Shown here one piece after another: positions 59,849 through 64,000 of a stretch of 64,000 nucleotides of DNA; the first letter of the stretch is position 1, and each line of letters opens with the position of its first letter. A program made the translations under genes and the position numbers. This stretch comes from Kiritimatiellia bacterium (GTDB lineage Bacteria; Verrucomicrobiota; Kiritimatiellia; UBA8416; JADHWI01): NCBI GenBank assembly GCA_030744755.1, contig JASLPY010000017.1, positions 1 through 64,000 of the forward strand. The letters are read 5' to 3'. The notes under the pieces were generated by a model. It was not told the origin of the DNA, did no database searches, and was given only the letters and a program-made list of their open reading frames with translations.

Positions 59849-61486
59849 CTACATCTTGGTTACACGCAGAACTTCTTCGGCGGTCGTCAATCCCCGGGAG
59901 ACTTTGTTCCAGCCGTCGGCGGCAAGGGTAGACATGCCAAGGGAGTCGGCCCTGGCCCGGAGCTCCCGGGCTGATTCTCTGCGGAGAATCGCTTCCTGTA
60001 CATCCTGAACAAGTGGAATAAACTCGCTTATGGCTATTCTGCCGTGGTAGCCACTGTTGTTACACTGCCTGCAGCCCGTACCACGGTAGAGGGTCTGGCC
60101 ATCTCGTTCATACTTCTCTTTGCACCCGGAGCAGATCAGACGCACAAGCCTCTGGGCGACGAACACCAGGACCGTTGATGTTATGAGGTAGGGGTCAACG
60201 CCCATATCAATAAGCCGTACAGCGCCGGCGGCCGCGTCATTGGTGTGCAGCGTGCTTAGAACGAGGTGCCCCGTCATCGACGTCTGGATGGCTATCTCTG
60301 CGGTCTCACGATCCCTCACCTCACCGACCATCATAATATCGGGATCGTGACGCAGCATGCTTCTCAGGGCATGCGCGAAAGTCAGCCCTATCTTGGGATT
60401 GATCTGGGTCTGGGTGATACCTTTAAGTTCGTACTCAACGGGGTCTTCAATGGTAATTATTTTTCGTTCTTTTGTATTGAGGCGGCTCAGACACGCGTAG
60501 AGGGTCGTACTCTTTCCGCTTCCCGTGGGTCCGGTTACGAAGATGATGCCATGGGGGCTGCGTATCAAGTCCTGGAGAGACTGGAGGTGATCTCCCGAGA
60601 AGCCCAGTTCCTGGAGGTCGAACAACATGGTGGAAGGCAATATCCTGGCCACAACGTCTTCACCGTGAACGGAAGGCACAACGGATATCCTCAGGTCGTA
60701 GGCATCGTTGCCGATGCTGACCCGGGAACGACCGTCCTGGGGCAGGCGCCGCTCAACAATGTTCAGCCCCGACATCAGTTTTATTCGCGAGATGATCGCC
60801 GGGTACAGCACCTTTATGTTATGGGGCAGGCGAGTGTCATAAAGGATGCCGTCAACCCTGCGACGCACCTTCACTTCATCACGGCCTATCTCGAGGTGAA
60901 TATCAGTGGCCCGGGCACCTATGGCTTCCTGGAGAAGCTGATTGACCAGCCTCACTACAGAAGCATCCTCCGCCATCTTTTCGAGATCGTGAGACTCGTC
61001 CAGTGATATTGTGCCGTCCAGCCTACCACGATCGTCGGCAAGAATTCTTTCCACGGTGTCGGCCCCAACTCCGTAGTAGCGGCGAAGTGCGGATGAGATA
61101 TCGGCCTTGCACGCGAGGGCTCTATCCACCTGGTATCCGAGGTTGGTCTCAATGTCCTCGGCCGCGGCCGTGTCCATTACACTCGAGACGGCGATGGTGA
61201 GAGTGCCGCCTTCAAGATTCACGGGCATAATCGTGTAATGTGAGGCCAGCTTTGCAGGCACACACCTGATCACTGCAGGATCAATGGCGAGATCCTTGAG
61301 CTTCAGAAATGCAAGACCGTGCTGTTCCGCGACGATCTTGAGCAGATCGGCCTCATCTACCAGGTCGTTCTCGACGAGCACTTCCGCGAGGGGACGAAAC
61401 GTACGGCCGGCGATCTCCCGCGCCTGCGTGAGAGCCTGCTCCGCCACCAGGCCATCCTGGAGGAGCTTCTGTTCGAGCGCCGTCAC
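59849..61486 (-). CDS. gspE: Type II secretion ATPase GspE
   Basis: A 545-residue hexameric ATPase powering pseudopilus assembly. An MshEN-type N-domain (about 1-140; LAEVLVENDLVDEADLLKIVAEQHGL) is followed by ATDIHLE, GLNIVERRLPQDGR, Walker A GPTGSGKSTT (about 318-327) and Walker B IMMVGEVRDRETAE (about 382-395). A zinc site is CSGCKEKYERDGQ...CRQC (about 454-478). LVLSTLHTNDA and the ending TTAEEVLRVTKM are typical of GspE. It heads the E-F-G-I-J-K-L-M operon. Confidence 0.96.
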   Translation of the reverse strand: MTALEQKLLQDGLVAEQALTQAREIAGRTFRPLAEVLVENDLVDEADLLKIVAEQHGLAFLKLKDLAIDPAVIRCVPAKLASHYTIMPVNLEGGTLTIAVSSVMDTAAAEDIETNLGYQVDRALACKADISSALRRYYGVGADTVERILADDRGRLDGTISLDESHDLEKMAEDASVVRLVNQLLQEAIGARATDIHLEIGRDEVKVRRRVDGILYDTRLPHNIKVLYPAIISRIKLMSGLNIVERRLPQDGRSRVSIGNDAYDLRISVVPSVHGEDVVARILPSTMLFDLQELGFSGDHLQSLQDLIRSPHGIIFVTGPTGSGKSTTLYACLSRLNTKERKIITIEDPVEYELKGITQTQINPKIGLTFAHALRSMLRHDPDIMMVGEVRDRETAEIAIQTSMTGHLVLSTLHTNDAAAGAVRLIDMGVDPYLITSTVLVFVAQRLVRLICSGCKEKYERDGQTLYRGTGCRQCNNSGYHGRIAISEFIPLVQDVQEAILRRESARELRARADSLGMSTLAADGWNKVSRGLTTAEEVLRVTKM

Positions 61487-61623
61487 TCTCTTGTCACCAC
61501 GTAAACAGGTTTCCCTTGCCCGGGCAGTTCATTCCGCCGGATGCGACGGAGGCCCGCCGCGCCCCATTCTGTGGTTCCGTTCCGGAGCCGGCGGTCTTCC
61601 ATCATCAGACTTCAGCTATCGGC

Positions 61624-63949
<2,326 letters not shown>

Positions 63950-64000
63950 TCTCTACCTCGTAGGCACGCGTTAACGGCCCGGAAATACTTCACCCGGACC

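Overview
The window looks like a chromosomal segment of an uncultured-type bacterium of the PVC superphylum, most plausibly the Kiritimatiellota/Lentisphaerota/Verrucomicrobiota side. This is an inference. It rests on a stand-alone pseudopilin of the style common there, a secreted di-heme HzsA-like protein with PD40 repeats, giant envelope proteins, a PEP-CTERM protein, a Bacteroidetes/fungal-type IlvC, and many short intergenic repeats. No rRNA, CRISPR array, phage or classical insertion sequence was seen.

Region by region. 0-6 kb holds carbohydrate genes: a PfkB fructokinase-like kinase, an SSS sugar symporter, the remnant of a GH127-type C-terminal domain, a class V aminotransferase and a GH4 glycosidase. 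6-8.3 kb holds a tRNA-Arg(CCU) interrupted by a 205-nt group I intron, a partial duplicate of its 5' half, a pseudopilin and a secreted lipoprotein phosphoesterase. 8.4-19.6 kb is a two-gene operon of giant secreted, membrane-anchored proteins (1142 and 2584 aa). They seem to be three copies of one ancestral module, two of them fused, and their function is unknown. 19.9-33 kb holds AlkD, an ATP-cone/uridine-kinase-like protein and a housekeeping operon on the minus strand (ispD, phosphoesterase, secA, lnt, prfB with its programmed +1 frameshift, yicC, gmk, argS).

33-41 kb holds an AEC transporter, a HEAT-repeat protein, an FHA-domain membrane protein, ilvC with a promoter and terminator, and the HzsA-like cytochrome. 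41.4-42.6 kb is a rearranged tRNA-Thr(CGU) locus: one intact tRNA, four broken tRNA copies, two near-identical GIY-YIG nuclease genes placed just after tRNA 3' ends, and a GC-rich palindrome inserted in the D-loop of several copies. 42.7-49.5 kb holds holA, a shortened 7TM-HD phosphodiesterase overlapping ybeY by 122 bp, mgtE, recO and a parvulin lipoprotein.

49.8-61.5 kb holds three secreted proteins (one PEP-CTERM) behind a strong promoter, and a type II secretion operon in the order E-F-G-I-J-K-L(PilM/N fusion)-M without C, D or H. 61.6-64 kb holds atpD and a divergent atpG, with no atpC after atpD.

The best candidates for undescribed biology are the tRNA-Thr/GIY-YIG/palindrome locus, which reads like a small element that inserts in a tRNA D-arm and restores the tRNA, and the giant three-module envelope protein operon. 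The intron-bearing tRNA-Arg with its duplicated 5' half is also unusual. All calls come from reading the sequence; no database search was run.
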